From Verrucomicrobia bacterium UBA3841 (lineage in GTDB: Bacteria; Verrucomicrobiota; Kiritimatiellia; RFP12; UBA1067): DNA of 32,343 nt. A model generated the notes under the pieces. The model had not been told where the DNA came from, did no database searches, and saw nothing but the letters and a program-made list of their open reading frames with translations. The stretch is from assembly GCA_002392765.1 (NCBI GenBank), contig DGHT01000041.1, positions 412 to 32,754 on the forward strand, written 5' to 3'. The position numbers and the translations under genes were made by a program. Every line of letters starts with the position of its first letter. The stretch's first letter is position 1. This document shows, piece by piece, positions 16,085 through 23,480 of the stretch.

Positions 16085-17361
16085 TGCACGTCTATCTTGA
16101 TCACGCGCTTGGCCTTGCCTTCGTTTCTCGGAAGCGACCCGACAGGGAACACGTCGCCTTTCGGGAGGAATCCGAGACGCTCGCGCAGGTGCTTTGCGAC
16201 GGCATGTCCCGTCACGCCCGGTTCGGCCTCGACGTTGATGGTCACGTCCGTCATTCCGTTGCGGTTTTCGAGGATGATCTGGAATTCGTCCTTGACACCG
16301 GGGATCTCCATTAGAGCCTGCTCGACCTGGCGCGGATAGAAATTGACGCCCTTGACGATAAGCATGTCGTCGGTGCGGCCGGTTATCCTGTCGATTCTGA
16401 GCGACGTGCGGCCGCATTCGCACTTCTCGCGCGAAACGATGCGGGAGATGTCGTGCGTGCGGTAGCGTATGATCGGCATGGCCTCGCGCGCGAGAGAGGT
16501 GAAAACGACTTCGCCGTACTCCCCGTCGGGGACGGTCTTGCCTGTCGACGGGTCGATAATCTCGGTGATGTACTGGTCTTCCCACACATGTATGCCGCAG
16601 TGGTGCGAACAGTCCTGTCCGGTGGTGCCGATGCCGCCCGTCTCCGTCATTCCGTAGATGTCGTAGCACTCGATGCCGAGACGCGTTTCTATGCGGCGGC
16701 GCATTTCGTCGGAAAACGTCTCTGATCCGAATATGCCGGTTTTGAGGGACGGCAGATCGCGCTCGCCCTCCGGCATCGCGTCGAGCATCTCGATAAGCCG
16801 CGGCACGTAGGAAACGACCGAGCAGAACCCTTTCACGCGGAAATCGCGGAGGAGTTTGATCTGGCGCGCGGTGTTTCCGCTCGAGGCCGGAACGCAGAAG
16901 AGACCTGCCTTGCGGCAGCCATGGTAGCAGCCGAATCCGCCGTTGAAAAGCCCGAACGTCGGCATGATCTGGAACGCGTCGCCCTTTTCGAGCCCGGCCA
17001 TCGCGAAGCATCTTGCCATGCATTCCGCCCACTGGTTGAGGTCGTTCTTCGTGTACGCCATCACGACGGGAGTGCCCGTGGAACCGGACGACTGGTGGAA
17101 CTCGAGAAGATCGCGCCTGTCGACGCAGGACATCTTCAGCGGATACGCCTCGCGGAAATCCTCCTTCGTGAAGAAAGGAAGGCTGGCGAGATCGTCGAGG
17201 GATTTAACGTCCTCCGGTCCTCCGATTCCGCCCGCGGCCAGGCGCTTGCGGTAGAACTCGTTTGTCCACACCCTTGCGAGCGATTTCTTCAGTCCGGCAA
17301 GCTGGACTTCCGCCAGACGTTCGCGCGGCATCGTTTCGGCCGCCCTGTTCCACATGCCCAT
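16081..17361 (-). CDS. paaK: Phenylacetate-CoA ligase family protein (PaaK-like)
   Basis: The 426-residue product is an AMP-forming acyl/aryl-CoA ligase of the PaaK type, which activates phenylacetate or related aryl acetates with ATP and CoA. Visible motifs are the P-loop SSGSTGTP (91-98), YGMTETGG (236-243), a Cys-rich CECGRT turn (314-319) and the C-terminal GRTDDMLIVKGVNFYP hinge region (328-343). The length is normal for the short PaaK class. It follows iorB by 4 nt, the arrangement seen where indolepyruvate ferredoxin oxidoreductase and PaaK handle aryl-pyruvates and aryl acetates. An AAAGG-type site precedes the ATG at 17361. An in-frame ATG two codons later is an alternative start. 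Confidence 0.9.
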   Translation of the reverse strand: MGMWNRAAETMPRERLAEVQLAGLKKSLARVWTNEFYRKRLAAGGIGGPEDVKSLDDLASLPFFTKEDFREAYPLKMSCVDRRDLLEFHQSSGSTGTPVVMAYTKNDLNQWAECMARCFAMAGLEKGDAFQIMPTFGLFNGGFGCYHGCRKAGLFCVPASSGNTARQIKLLRDFRVKGFCSVVSYVPRLIEMLDAMPEGERDLPSLKTGIFGSETFSDEMRRRIETRLGIECYDIYGMTETGGIGTTGQDCSHHCGIHVWEDQYITEIIDPSTGKTVPDGEYGEVVFTSLAREAMPIIRYRTHDISRIVSREKCECGRTSLRIDRITGRTDDMLIVKGVNFYPRQVEQALMEIPGVKDEFQIILENRNGMTDVTINVEAEPGVTGHAVAKHLRERLGFLPKGDVFPVGSLPRNEGKAKRVIKIDVQ

Positions 17362-17365
17362 GGGA

Positions 17366-17968
17366 TTACGCCTTTCCCGCTTTCGCGGCTGCTTCGCGTC
17401 CGATCGCGAACGCTTTCTTGTTGATTTCCAGAAGCTTCGCCTTCGGTCCGCTCAAAAGTTCCTCCATGGCCGCCAGCCACGCCTGTTCGCCGAACGGACA
17501 GAACGAGGAAAGCGCGCCCGCCATGACCATGTTGGCCGTGCGGATGTTTCCGACGTCGCGCCCGGCGATTTCCGCCGCGTCAACAAGAACGAGGCCCGGT
17601 ATCGCGGCGACGCGCGAATCGAGGTCCGCGACATCCGCCTGCTGGCCCGATGAAACCGTGACCGGCACGAGATACGCGTTGTTGACGACGGCCTTTCCGC
17701 CCGGAGCGAGAAGCCCGGAGTTGCGCACGGCCTCAAGCTTGTCGAACGCCACCAGTATGTCGGTCTTTCCGGCCTGGATCACAGGTGAATGCACCTTGTC
17801 GCCGAAACGGACCTGCGAACTGACGCTTCCGCCGCGCTGGGCCATGCCGTGAATTTCGCTTTTCTTGACGTCAAGGCCGGAAATGGCGGCGGTCTTCGCA
17901 AGGATGTCCGCCGCGAGGATTATGCCCTGTCCGCCCACTCCCACGAGAGTGACGTTTACGGTATCCAT
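17366..17968 (-). CDS. iorB: Indolepyruvate ferredoxin oxidoreductase beta subunit (IorB-like)
   Basis: The 200-residue product is a gamma-domain protein of the 2-oxoacid:ferredoxin oxidoreductase family: GVGGQG (10-15), then SEIHGMAQRGGSV, typical of IorB. With the alpha subunit IorA, which carries thiamine diphosphate and clusters, the enzyme oxidises aryl-pyruvates to aryl-acetyl-CoA. IorA is absent here. The start at 17968 follows a clear GGAGG site, whereas the frame's upstream start at 18076 lies inside the NifU-like gene. The gap to the NifU-like gene is 5 nt and to paaK 4 nt, so all three are co-transcribed. Confidence 0.87.
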   Translation of the reverse strand: MDTVNVTLVGVGGQGIILAADILAKTAAISGLDVKKSEIHGMAQRGGSVSSQVRFGDKVHSPVIQAGKTDILVAFDKLEAVRNSGLLAPGGKAVVNNAYLVPVTVSSGQQADVADLDSRVAAIPGLVLVDAAEIAGRDVGNIRTANMVMAGALSSFCPFGEQAWLAAMEELLSGPKAKLLEINKKAFAIGREAAAKAGKA

Positions 17969-17973
17969 AAAGA

Positions 17974-18195
17974 TCAGCCTCCGACGCGTTCGACCGTGAT
18001 CTCGGGATCGATCTCCTGCAGACCCATTTCGATGCCCTGCTTGAGCGTCATCATCGCATACGGGCAGGTCCCGCAATGTCCGACGAGTTTCAGGTAGACG
18101 ACCTTTCCTTCGATCTTGACAAGTTCCAGATCTCCGCCGTCGGCCTGGAGCCCGGCGCGCATCTGTTCAAGTTTCTTCTTGATTTGTTCTTCCAT
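17974..18195 (-). CDS. NifU-like C-terminal domain protein (Fe-S carrier)
   Basis: This 73-residue protein consists only of the NifU C-terminal (Nfu) domain. The diagnostic CxxC is Cys41/Cys44 in GHCGTCPYAMMTLKQGIE, and LQADGGDLELVKIEG lies in front. Nfu proteins bind and hand over iron-sulfur clusters. As first gene of the operon before iorB it could supply clusters to the oxidoreductase or to other enzymes, but that is inferred. An AAGGAG site and an extended -10 promoter lie just upstream. Confidence 0.88.
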   Translation of the reverse strand: MEEQIKKKLEQMRAGLQADGGDLELVKIEGKVVYLKLVGHCGTCPYAMMTLKQGIEMGLQEIDPEITVERVGG

Positions 18196-18221
18196 CTCAA
18201 TCTCCTTCTTTAATTATGAAT

Positions 18222-18250
18222 ATTATACCAAAATATGCAAAACAGGAAAA
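18222..18250 (-). promoter_or_regulatory. Promoter of the nifU-like/iorB/paaK/maf-murI/queC operon
   Basis: On the minus strand TATAAT (18222-18227) with a TGG extension lies 17 nt below a poor -35, TTTTCC (18245-18250). The predicted start near 18215 leaves a leader of about 20 nt containing AAGGAG. Confidence 0.7.
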
Positions 18251-18303
18251 GAGAAGAATGGAAAAAACGCAGGTGCGCATTGGAAGCGCGCAAAGTTTCG
18301 TTG

Positions 18304-19254
18304 TCATTGCGCCTTGACGCTGCGGATCACCGCGTAGCCGCGGCGCTTGACGATTTCCGCGCTGCCGAAGCGCTTCCTTTGCACCGGTTCGAGTCCGGCC
18401 GCGTTCTTGCAGACGGTATAGCACGTTCCGCCCGGCTTCAGCGCGCGCGCGGCTGTTTCGAGGAAGAGATCCGCTATGCGGTAGTCGGAGTAGTATGGCG
18501 GATTGCCGGCGAAGACGTCGAACGTTCCGTCCATTCTTGCGGGAGTGCCGGCGTCGGAAAGCACGACCTCCGCCTCTACGCCCAGATTCTTCGCGTTGAG
18601 CTGCGCGGCCTCGGTCGCGCGCGAATGGGAATCGACCATCACGAGATCGACGTTCCCGGCAGCCTTTGCGACGAGGAGCCCGACAAGTCCCGAGCCGCAT
18701 CCCATGTCGAGAAGCCTGACCGCCCCCTTGCCCGATTCTTTCAGCTCGCGGCTGACCACTTCCGCGAGCGCGATTCCCCCTTCGTCCATTCTGCGATGGC
18801 AGAAGCAGCCGGGGAAGGATGTGAATTCCAGGGGTTCCAGACCCGGGACGCTCGCCTTCCATTTGGCTGAAAAATTCCTGATCCGGTCCGGATTGTCGCG
18901 GATTTTCGCGAGAAGACCGTTTTTGTCGCGCTCCTTGCCTTCGAAATCGATTTCGACCTTGGCTCCGGTCTTTCCGGCGAGAATGTGAATCTCCTGCAGC
19001 AGGTCGAGAGCCAGTTCGCCCGACATTCTTTTCGGTCCGGTCTTGAACTTGATCGCGTCCCACGCGCCGTCGGGGAGATGGGCAGAGCAAAGCGTTTTAA
19101 GATGATGCGTCTTCTCTATCGCATGCCGGTCGTATATGTCGAGAGTATGGCATACGACGCCCTCCGCGGCAGCCCACGCCGCCGTCCTGCGTTTGCCGTG
19201 CTTGCAGGTTTCGAAAAGATCCTTCGCCCTGTATCCGACGAGCAGAATGTTCAC
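18304..19254 (-). CDS. RsmC/RlmG-like class I SAM methyltransferase
   Basis: The 316-residue product has an N-terminal region without recognised motifs, then a methyltransferase domain. That domain has FPGCFCHRRMDEGG (147-160, like the PGVFS...D.GS step of RsmC), the SAM motif LLDMGCGSGL (181-190) and the catalytic-type NPPY (251-254). NPPY enzymes methylate exocyclic amino groups, so 16S or 23S rRNA guanine N2 methylation is the likely role; the exact base is uncertain. The start is a GTG at 19254 with no strong ribosome site. The 49-nt gap to gltX is almost entirely an 8-bp tandem repeat. Confidence 0.75.
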   Translation of the reverse strand: MNILLVGYRAKDLFETCKHGKRRTAAWAAAEGVVCHTLDIYDRHAIEKTHHLKTLCSAHLPDGAWDAIKFKTGPKRMSGELALDLLQEIHILAGKTGAKVEIDFEGKERDKNGLLAKIRDNPDRIRNFSAKWKASVPGLEPLEFTSFPGCFCHRRMDEGGIALAEVVSRELKESGKGAVRLLDMGCGSGLVGLLVAKAAGNVDLVMVDSHSRATEAAQLNAKNLGVEAEVVLSDAGTPARMDGTFDVFAGNPPYYSDYRIADLFLETAARALKPGGTCYTVCKNAAGLEPVQRKRFGSAEIVKRRGYAVIRSVKAQ

Positions 19255-19258
19255 TGCT

Positions 19259-19298
19259 TTTCAACCCTTCAACTTTTCAACCATTCAACTTTTCAACC
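19259..19298 (-). repeat. Five tandem 8-bp units (RGTTGAAN) between gltX and the methyltransferase
   Basis: Read on the minus strand the five units are GGTTGAAA, AGTTGAAT, GGTTGAAA, AGTTGAAG and GGTTGAAA. The array fills the gap between the two genes and ends in GTTGAAAAGCAG just before the GTG start. The same 12-nt end closes a related array inside leuS at 26492-26523. It forms most of the ribosome-binding region of the methyltransferase gene. Confidence 0.85.
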
Positions 19299-19303
19299 CA
19301 TTG

Positions 19304-20617
19304 TCAGGAGGCCAGCGTCTCCGCCGCATGGCGCAGACGGGACAATGTCTTCTCCTTTCCGAGAAGCTGGAGCATCTCGAAAAGCCCGATGCCCTCGCCG
19401 CGGCCCGAGACGGCGACGCGGATCGGATGCACCCACGGTCCCATACCGTTGCCTTGCGAAAGCTCCTTGACAAGGGCCTCGAGAGCGGGCGCTTTCCAGT
19501 CTTCGACTTTGGCGAAGCGCTCCGCGAGATCGAGAAGCGTCGCCTTGACGCCTGGCTTCTTGAGACGCTTCTCGACAGCCTTCGGGTCGAAATCGAAGTC
19601 GTCCGAGACGAAGCACTTCACCGCCGCGGGGATGTCGTTGAGGAATTTCGTGCGCGGCTGGAGCTGATCGGCGAGATACGACCACCATGCATCGTCATGA
19701 GCCGGGGCCACGCCTGCGCGGGACTTGACCTCGCCAACAAACTCCTCGTGCGGTATCTTCTTGATGTACTCCCCGTTCATCCACGCAAGCTTCTTCGGGT
19801 CGAACATCGCGGCGGTGACGTGCACTTTCTCGAGTTCGAAAAGCTTGATCATCTCTTCGCGCGTCAGCACCTCGCGGTCGTCGCCCGGGTTCCACCCGAG
19901 GAGAAGGAGGTAGTTGAAAAGCGCCTCCGGCAGATACCCCTGTTCGCGGTATTCGCCGACGAACGCCGCGCCGTCGCGCTTGGAGTAGGGTTTCCCCTGC
20001 TGGTTGACGATCATCGACAGGTGTCCGTACTTCGGGACCTCCGCGCCGAGCGCGCGGAAGATGCAGATGTGCTTGAACGTGTTCTCGACATGGTCGTCGC
20101 CGCGGATGATGTGCGTGACGCGCTGGTCGATGTCGTCGACGACGTTGGCGATGTGGAAGATCGGGGAGCCGTCGGAGCGGACGATCGCGAAGTCCTGTAT
20201 ATCCTCCGCCTTCTTCGCCATGTGCCCTTTCACGATGTCGTCGAACTCGACGACGCCCTCCTTTGGCATCTTGAACATCGTGACGACGCCGGTCTTGCCG
20301 TCGCGCGACGTCTTCTCTACCTTGTAGGCGTGTCCGCTCGCGAGAAGCCGGTCGACGACCTCGAGGTGGCGCTTGACGTTCTTCGTCTGGTAGAACACCT
20401 CCTCGTCCCAGTCGAGTCCGAGCCACTTCATGCAGTCGAAGAGGACGGCTATCGCCTCGGGAGTCGAGCGTTCGAGGTCTGTATCCTCCACGCGCAGCAG
20501 GAACTTCCCGCCGGTGTGCCGCGCGAAAAGCCAGTTGTATATGGCGGCCCTGATATTGCCGATATGGACCTTTCCCGTCGGGGAAGGGGCGAATCTCACT
20601 CTAATTTCGTTCTGCAT
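19304..20617 (-). CDS. gltX: Glutamyl-tRNA synthetase
   Basis: The 437-residue class I aminoacyl-tRNA synthetase attaches glutamate to tRNA. It opens RVRFAPSPTGKVHIGN (HIGH-type motif at 18-21) followed by RAAIYNWLFARHTGGKFLLR. The KMSKS-type loop is YSKRDG near residue 240, and the anticodon-binding half follows. It is slightly shorter than the usual 460-490 residues, mostly at the C-terminus. Whether it also charges tRNA-Gln depends on gatCAB genes not in this window. The ATG at 20617 follows AAAGGA. The secY terminator lies just upstream, so it needs its own promoter, which I could not place with confidence. Confidence 0.93.
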   Translation of the reverse strand: MQNEIRVRFAPSPTGKVHIGNIRAAIYNWLFARHTGGKFLLRVEDTDLERSTPEAIAVLFDCMKWLGLDWDEEVFYQTKNVKRHLEVVDRLLASGHAYKVEKTSRDGKTGVVTMFKMPKEGVVEFDDIVKGHMAKKAEDIQDFAIVRSDGSPIFHIANVVDDIDQRVTHIIRGDDHVENTFKHICIFRALGAEVPKYGHLSMIVNQQGKPYSKRDGAAFVGEYREQGYLPEALFNYLLLLGWNPGDDREVLTREEMIKLFELEKVHVTAAMFDPKKLAWMNGEYIKKIPHEEFVGEVKSRAGVAPAHDDAWWSYLADQLQPRTKFLNDIPAAVKCFVSDDFDFDPKAVEKRLKKPGVKATLLDLAERFAKVEDWKAPALEALVKELSQGNGMGPWVHPIRVAVSGRGEGIGLFEMLQLLGKEKTLSRLRHAAETLAS

Positions 20618-20685
20618 TTTGCGATTTCCTTTTATGCGGGTTAAGCGGCGCCTGCTGCGGGCGCGATGCTCCTTTATATCGAAAA

Positions 20686-20709
20686 GGCGCGGACATCCAA
20701 GTCCGCGCC
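20686..20709 (-). terminator. Rho-independent terminator after secY
   Basis: On the minus strand GGCGCGGAC and GTCCGCGCC form a 9-bp GC-rich stem around six bases, followed by TTTTCG. It begins 27 nt after the secY stop. Confidence 0.85.
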
Positions 20710-20735
20710 CCTTACCGGCTCCGGGCCGGACGGCG

Positions 20736-22106
20736 TCACCGTCCGCCGCGTCCCCTCAGCGCGCCGTGGCTGAGGAAGCCTTCGTATTTGCGGACCAGGA
20801 GATGCGACTCCATGATTCTCAGCGTGTCGAGGGCGACGCCGACGATAATCAGAAGCGAAGTGCCGCCGAAGAAGCTCGCGATCGCCCAGGGCAGCGGCGG
20901 CTTCGTCCAGCTCATGATAAGCATCGGGATGAGCGCGATTGCGAGAAGGCCGAGCGCGCCGATGAGCGTGATCTTCGTCATCACATCGTCGAGATATTCG
21001 GCCGTCGCGCGTCCGGGACGTATGCCGGGCACGTAGCTGCCGTCCTTCTTGAGGTTCTCCGAAATGTCGATCGCGTTGAACTGCGTCGCCACCCAGAAGA
21101 ACGTGAAGAACACGATCAGGACGGAATAGATCGAGATGTGCAGCCAGGTCGTCTCCGAAAGCGCCATGGCGAAATCGTGGAGTTTGCCGGTGGGCGCCGC
21201 GAAGTACTTGACCGCGGCGGCGGCGATCTGGATGAGAGGCTGCGCAAAGATGATCGGCATGACGCCCGTGTAGTTGACCCTGAGCGGCATGAACGACTGC
21301 TTCATTCCGTACGCGCCGCCGCCTCCGACGGACCTGCGCGTGGAGTGGATCGCGACCTTCCTGACGCCTTGCGTGAGCATGACGGTGCCCATCACGACGA
21401 GGAGGAAGAAGCAGATCAGGACGCCGAGACCCGTCACGGAGGCGGTCTTGGCGACGAAATACCTGTCGTACGCGCGCATCAGCGCCTCGGGGAGACGCGA
21501 GGTGATGTTGATCATGATGATCAGCGAAGCGCCGTTTCCGATGCCGAAAGTGGTGATCTGGTCGGCGAGCCACATGACGAACAGCGATGCGGTGGTCATG
21601 CCGATAACGGTCATCAGATGGAAGCCCAGACCCGGATTGGGCACGAGGACGTGACCCTTGAGGCTCGAGTCGATCATCGCGGGATTGGAAAGAACGGACG
21701 CAATGCCCCACGCCTGGACGACGCACAGCGCGATCGTCAGATAGCGGGTGATCTGCGCGAGCTGCTGACGTCCGTTTTCGCCTTCCTTCTTCAGCTTTTC
21801 AAGCGAAGGGATGATGGACGAGAGCAGCTGTATGACGATCTGCGCGGAAATGTAGGGCCAGATCGAAAGAAAGCCGATCGAGCACTGCCCCAGCGCGCCG
21901 CCCGTGAAGGTTTCGAACCAGCCGAAAAGGGTGGAGTCGGAATTGCGCAGGTTGTTTATGATCGTGGTGAGCTCGTTCCAGTTCACGCCGGGCGTGGGAA
22001 TCTGCGCCACGAGACGGCACACGAATATGAGGCCGAACGTAACCAATATTTTCTTGCGCAGTTCCGGGATGCGGAACGCGTTCGAAAAACCTTTCATCAT
22101 CGACAT
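20736..22106 (-). CDS. secY: Protein translocase subunit SecY
   Basis: The 456-residue polytopic membrane protein is the channel subunit of the Sec translocon. It starts MSMMKGFSNAFRIPELRKKI and has the conserved RLVAQIPTPGV after helix 1, LSIWPYISAQIVIQLL, the cytoplasmic QGVRKVAIHSTRR loop and VPGIRPGRATAEYLDDV before helix 9. About ten membrane segments are visible. AAGGAG precedes the ATG at 22106. secY usually sits in the spc ribosomal-protein operon; here it stands alone with its own promoter and terminator between smpB and gltX. The motifs are conserved enough that it is probably the main SecY and not an accessory SecY2. Confidence 0.93.
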   Translation of the reverse strand: MSMMKGFSNAFRIPELRKKILVTFGLIFVCRLVAQIPTPGVNWNELTTIINNLRNSDSTLFGWFETFTGGALGQCSIGFLSIWPYISAQIVIQLLSSIIPSLEKLKKEGENGRQQLAQITRYLTIALCVVQAWGIASVLSNPAMIDSSLKGHVLVPNPGLGFHLMTVIGMTTASLFVMWLADQITTFGIGNGASLIIMINITSRLPEALMRAYDRYFVAKTASVTGLGVLICFFLLVVMGTVMLTQGVRKVAIHSTRRSVGGGGAYGMKQSFMPLRVNYTGVMPIIFAQPLIQIAAAAVKYFAAPTGKLHDFAMALSETTWLHISIYSVLIVFFTFFWVATQFNAIDISENLKKDGSYVPGIRPGRATAEYLDDVMTKITLIGALGLLAIALIPMLIMSWTKPPLPWAIASFFGGTSLLIIVGVALDTLRIMESHLLVRKYEGFLSHGALRGRGGR

Positions 22107-22141
22107 GTTGTTTTTCTCCTTAGGGAATGAAAATTTTTATT

Positions 22142-22170
22142 ATTATATCAAAAAAGGAAAATAAAATCAA
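22142..22170 (-). promoter_or_regulatory. Promoter of secY
   Basis: On the minus strand TTGATT (22165-22170), a 17-nt spacer and TATAAT (22142-22147) with a TGA extension form a good promoter. The -35 box contains the smpB stop codon. The predicted start near 22135 gives a leader of about 29 nt with AAGGAG. Confidence 0.8.
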
Positions 22171-22619
22171 ACGCCTCTTTCAAGATCGCGTCTCAACGCC
22201 TTCTTTTTCAGCGTCTCGCGCTTGTCGTATTCGGCCTTTCCGCGGCAGACGCCGATCGAAATCTTGATGCGTCCGCCCTTGAGATAGACTTTCAAAGGCA
22301 CGAGAGTCAGGCCTTTCGCCTCGGTCTTGAGGCGGAGATCGCGGATTTCGCGGGCATGGACCAGCAGTTTCCTTCTGCTTTTCGGCTCGTGGTTGAATCT
22401 GTTTCCGAAACGGTAGGCGGCTATGTCGGCTCCGAGGAGCCACAGTTCGCCGCCCAGTACCGCCGCGTACGCGCCTGAAAGCGAAATCTCGCGGTGGCGG
22501 ACGCTTTTGACCTCCGTCCCGGTAAGCACGATACCGCACTCGACGGTATCGAGTACGGCATAATCGTGCCTCGCCTTCCTGTTCTCGGCGAACACGGGAT
22601 CGAATTTCCCGTTTTTCAC
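22167..22619 (-). CDS. smpB: SsrA (tmRNA)-binding protein SmpB
   Basis: The 150-residue product matches SmpB, which escorts tmRNA into stalled ribosomes: ENRKARHDYAV, TGTEVKSVRHREISLSGAY, RFGNRFNHEPKSRRKLLVH and a basic C-terminal tail (KAEYDKRETLKKKALRRDLE) that enters the mRNA channel. The start codon is GTG at 22619, seven nt after the rpoZ stop, so the two are coupled. It is the last gene of the long run; the secY promoter overlaps its stop. Confidence 0.93.
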   Translation of the reverse strand: MKNGKFDPVFAENRKARHDYAVLDTVECGIVLTGTEVKSVRHREISLSGAYAAVLGGELWLLGADIAAYRFGNRFNHEPKSRRKLLVHAREIRDLRLKTEAKGLTLVPLKVYLKGGRIKISIGVCRGKAEYDKRETLKKKALRRDLERGV

Positions 22620-22626
22620 GAAGGAA

Positions 22627-22905
22627 TCAGTCGCCGAAAAGCGAATTCACGTTCACGTGCTTCTGGTTCCACCTGGTCTTGGCGTCCTCGGCCTTGGCGA
22701 TCGCGTCGAAATCGATTTCCGCGATCAGCCTGCCTTCGGCGACCTCCCTCAAGGCGATGTCGCACTTGTCCTCGTCGAGCGACTCCGGCTTGACGAGAGG
22801 CTTTGCGCCGTTTATGAGTTCGCGCTCGCGCTTCGATATGAGGTTTACCAGAACGGGCGTCGACTGTATCTTCTCGTGCGCCTTCTTGAGCAGTTCACTA
22901 TTCAT
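22627..22905 (-). CDS. rpoZ: RNA polymerase omega subunit (RpoZ)
   Basis: The 92-residue product fits the omega subunit: NSELLKKAHEKIQSTPVLVN, NLISKRERELINGAKPLV, KCDIALREVAEGRL. Omega aids assembly and stability of RNA polymerase. The ATG at 22905 has a GGAG site and lies two nt beyond the ThyX-like stop. The open frame continues upstream to 23313, but that part is a shadow of the ThyX-like gene. Confidence 0.85.
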   Translation of the reverse strand: MNSELLKKAHEKIQSTPVLVNLISKRERELINGAKPLVKPESLDEDKCDIALREVAEGRLIAEIDFDAIAKAEDAKTRWNQKHVNVNSLFGD

Positions 22906-22907
22906 GG

Positions 22908-23480
22908 TTACTTGTCTCCTGAAACTGTATTTACGTCTCTGTACGCTTCCACCGCTTTCTTCCACGCTTCCGTGCCGCAGTAGCCGCAGGGCTTGAATTC
23001 CGGACAGAACCCGCGGTACACGCATTCGGGCACGCACGCGGAGGCCACTTCCGGCTCCTTTTCGCGAATCGCCTCGACGACGGCTCTCCACGCTTCGCGG
23101 GTCTCTTTGCTCGCCTGACCGCAGAGCCGGCGCCTTGAAATGAACATGACCGCCTGCGCGTTGGCGAAGCATTCGTGCACGACGGGGGCGTCCTGCCTGA
23201 GTCCGTCGCGCACTTCGCCCGTGCGGTCGGTCCGCTGCGTGGAAACGAAATGCTCGATTCCGAATTTGTGGCGGACGAAGTGGACGGACACCCAGTAGGG
23301 AAGATCCTCCCACTTCCAGTTGAAGCAGAGTTTCCTCACGGGCGAATGCTCCGCGAGGAGTATGCGCTTCTTCCAGCGGGAGGACGGCTCGCCGTCCCCC
23401 TCGTCCTTGCGGATCGTGGTGCGCGCGGCGTCAGCCACCTCGCGCCACGATCCGGCCGTCTTTAAAAAGCGGATTTTCAC
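22908..23480 (-). CDS. Divergent ThyX-like (FAD-dependent thymidylate synthase) protein
   Basis: The 190-residue product has a ThyX core: SPVRKLCFNWKWEDLPYWVS and FVRHKFGIEHFVSTQRTDR. The family signature RHR(X)7S appears as RHK(X)7S. Helical sequence follows (CFANAQAVMFISRRRLCGQA), then a Cys-rich end (CVPECVYRGFCPEFKPCGYC) that may bind a metal. Bona fide ThyX makes dTMP from dUMP with methylene-tetrahydrofolate and FAD. The changed signature and Cys-rich tail leave the activity open; a phage-like or structural relative is possible. The start is GTG, overlapping the lipoprotein stop by four bases (GTGA) without a good ribosome site. Confidence 0.72.
   Translation of the reverse strand: MKIRFLKTAGSWREVADAARTTIRKDEGDGEPSSRWKKRILLAEHSPVRKLCFNWKWEDLPYWVSVHFVRHKFGIEHFVSTQRTDRTGEVRDGLRQDAPVVHECFANAQAVMFISRRRLCGQASKETREAWRAVVEAIREKEPEVASACVPECVYRGFCPEFKPCGYCGTEAWKKAVEAYRDVNTVSGDK

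Noticed and set aside
14708..16339. Long plus-strand open frame opposite maf-murI and paaK
   Set aside because: The minus-strand genes carry clear motifs; this frame has low-complexity basic composition and no family match.
16085..17032. N-terminal extension of the Maf-MurI frame up to 17032
   Set aside because: It overlaps paaK completely in another frame; the ATG at 16084 begins exactly at the Maf family N-terminus and overlaps the paaK stop by ATGA.
19136..22130. Long plus-strand frames opposite gltX and secY
   Set aside because: Shadows of conserved genes on the other strand; the protein content resembles no family.
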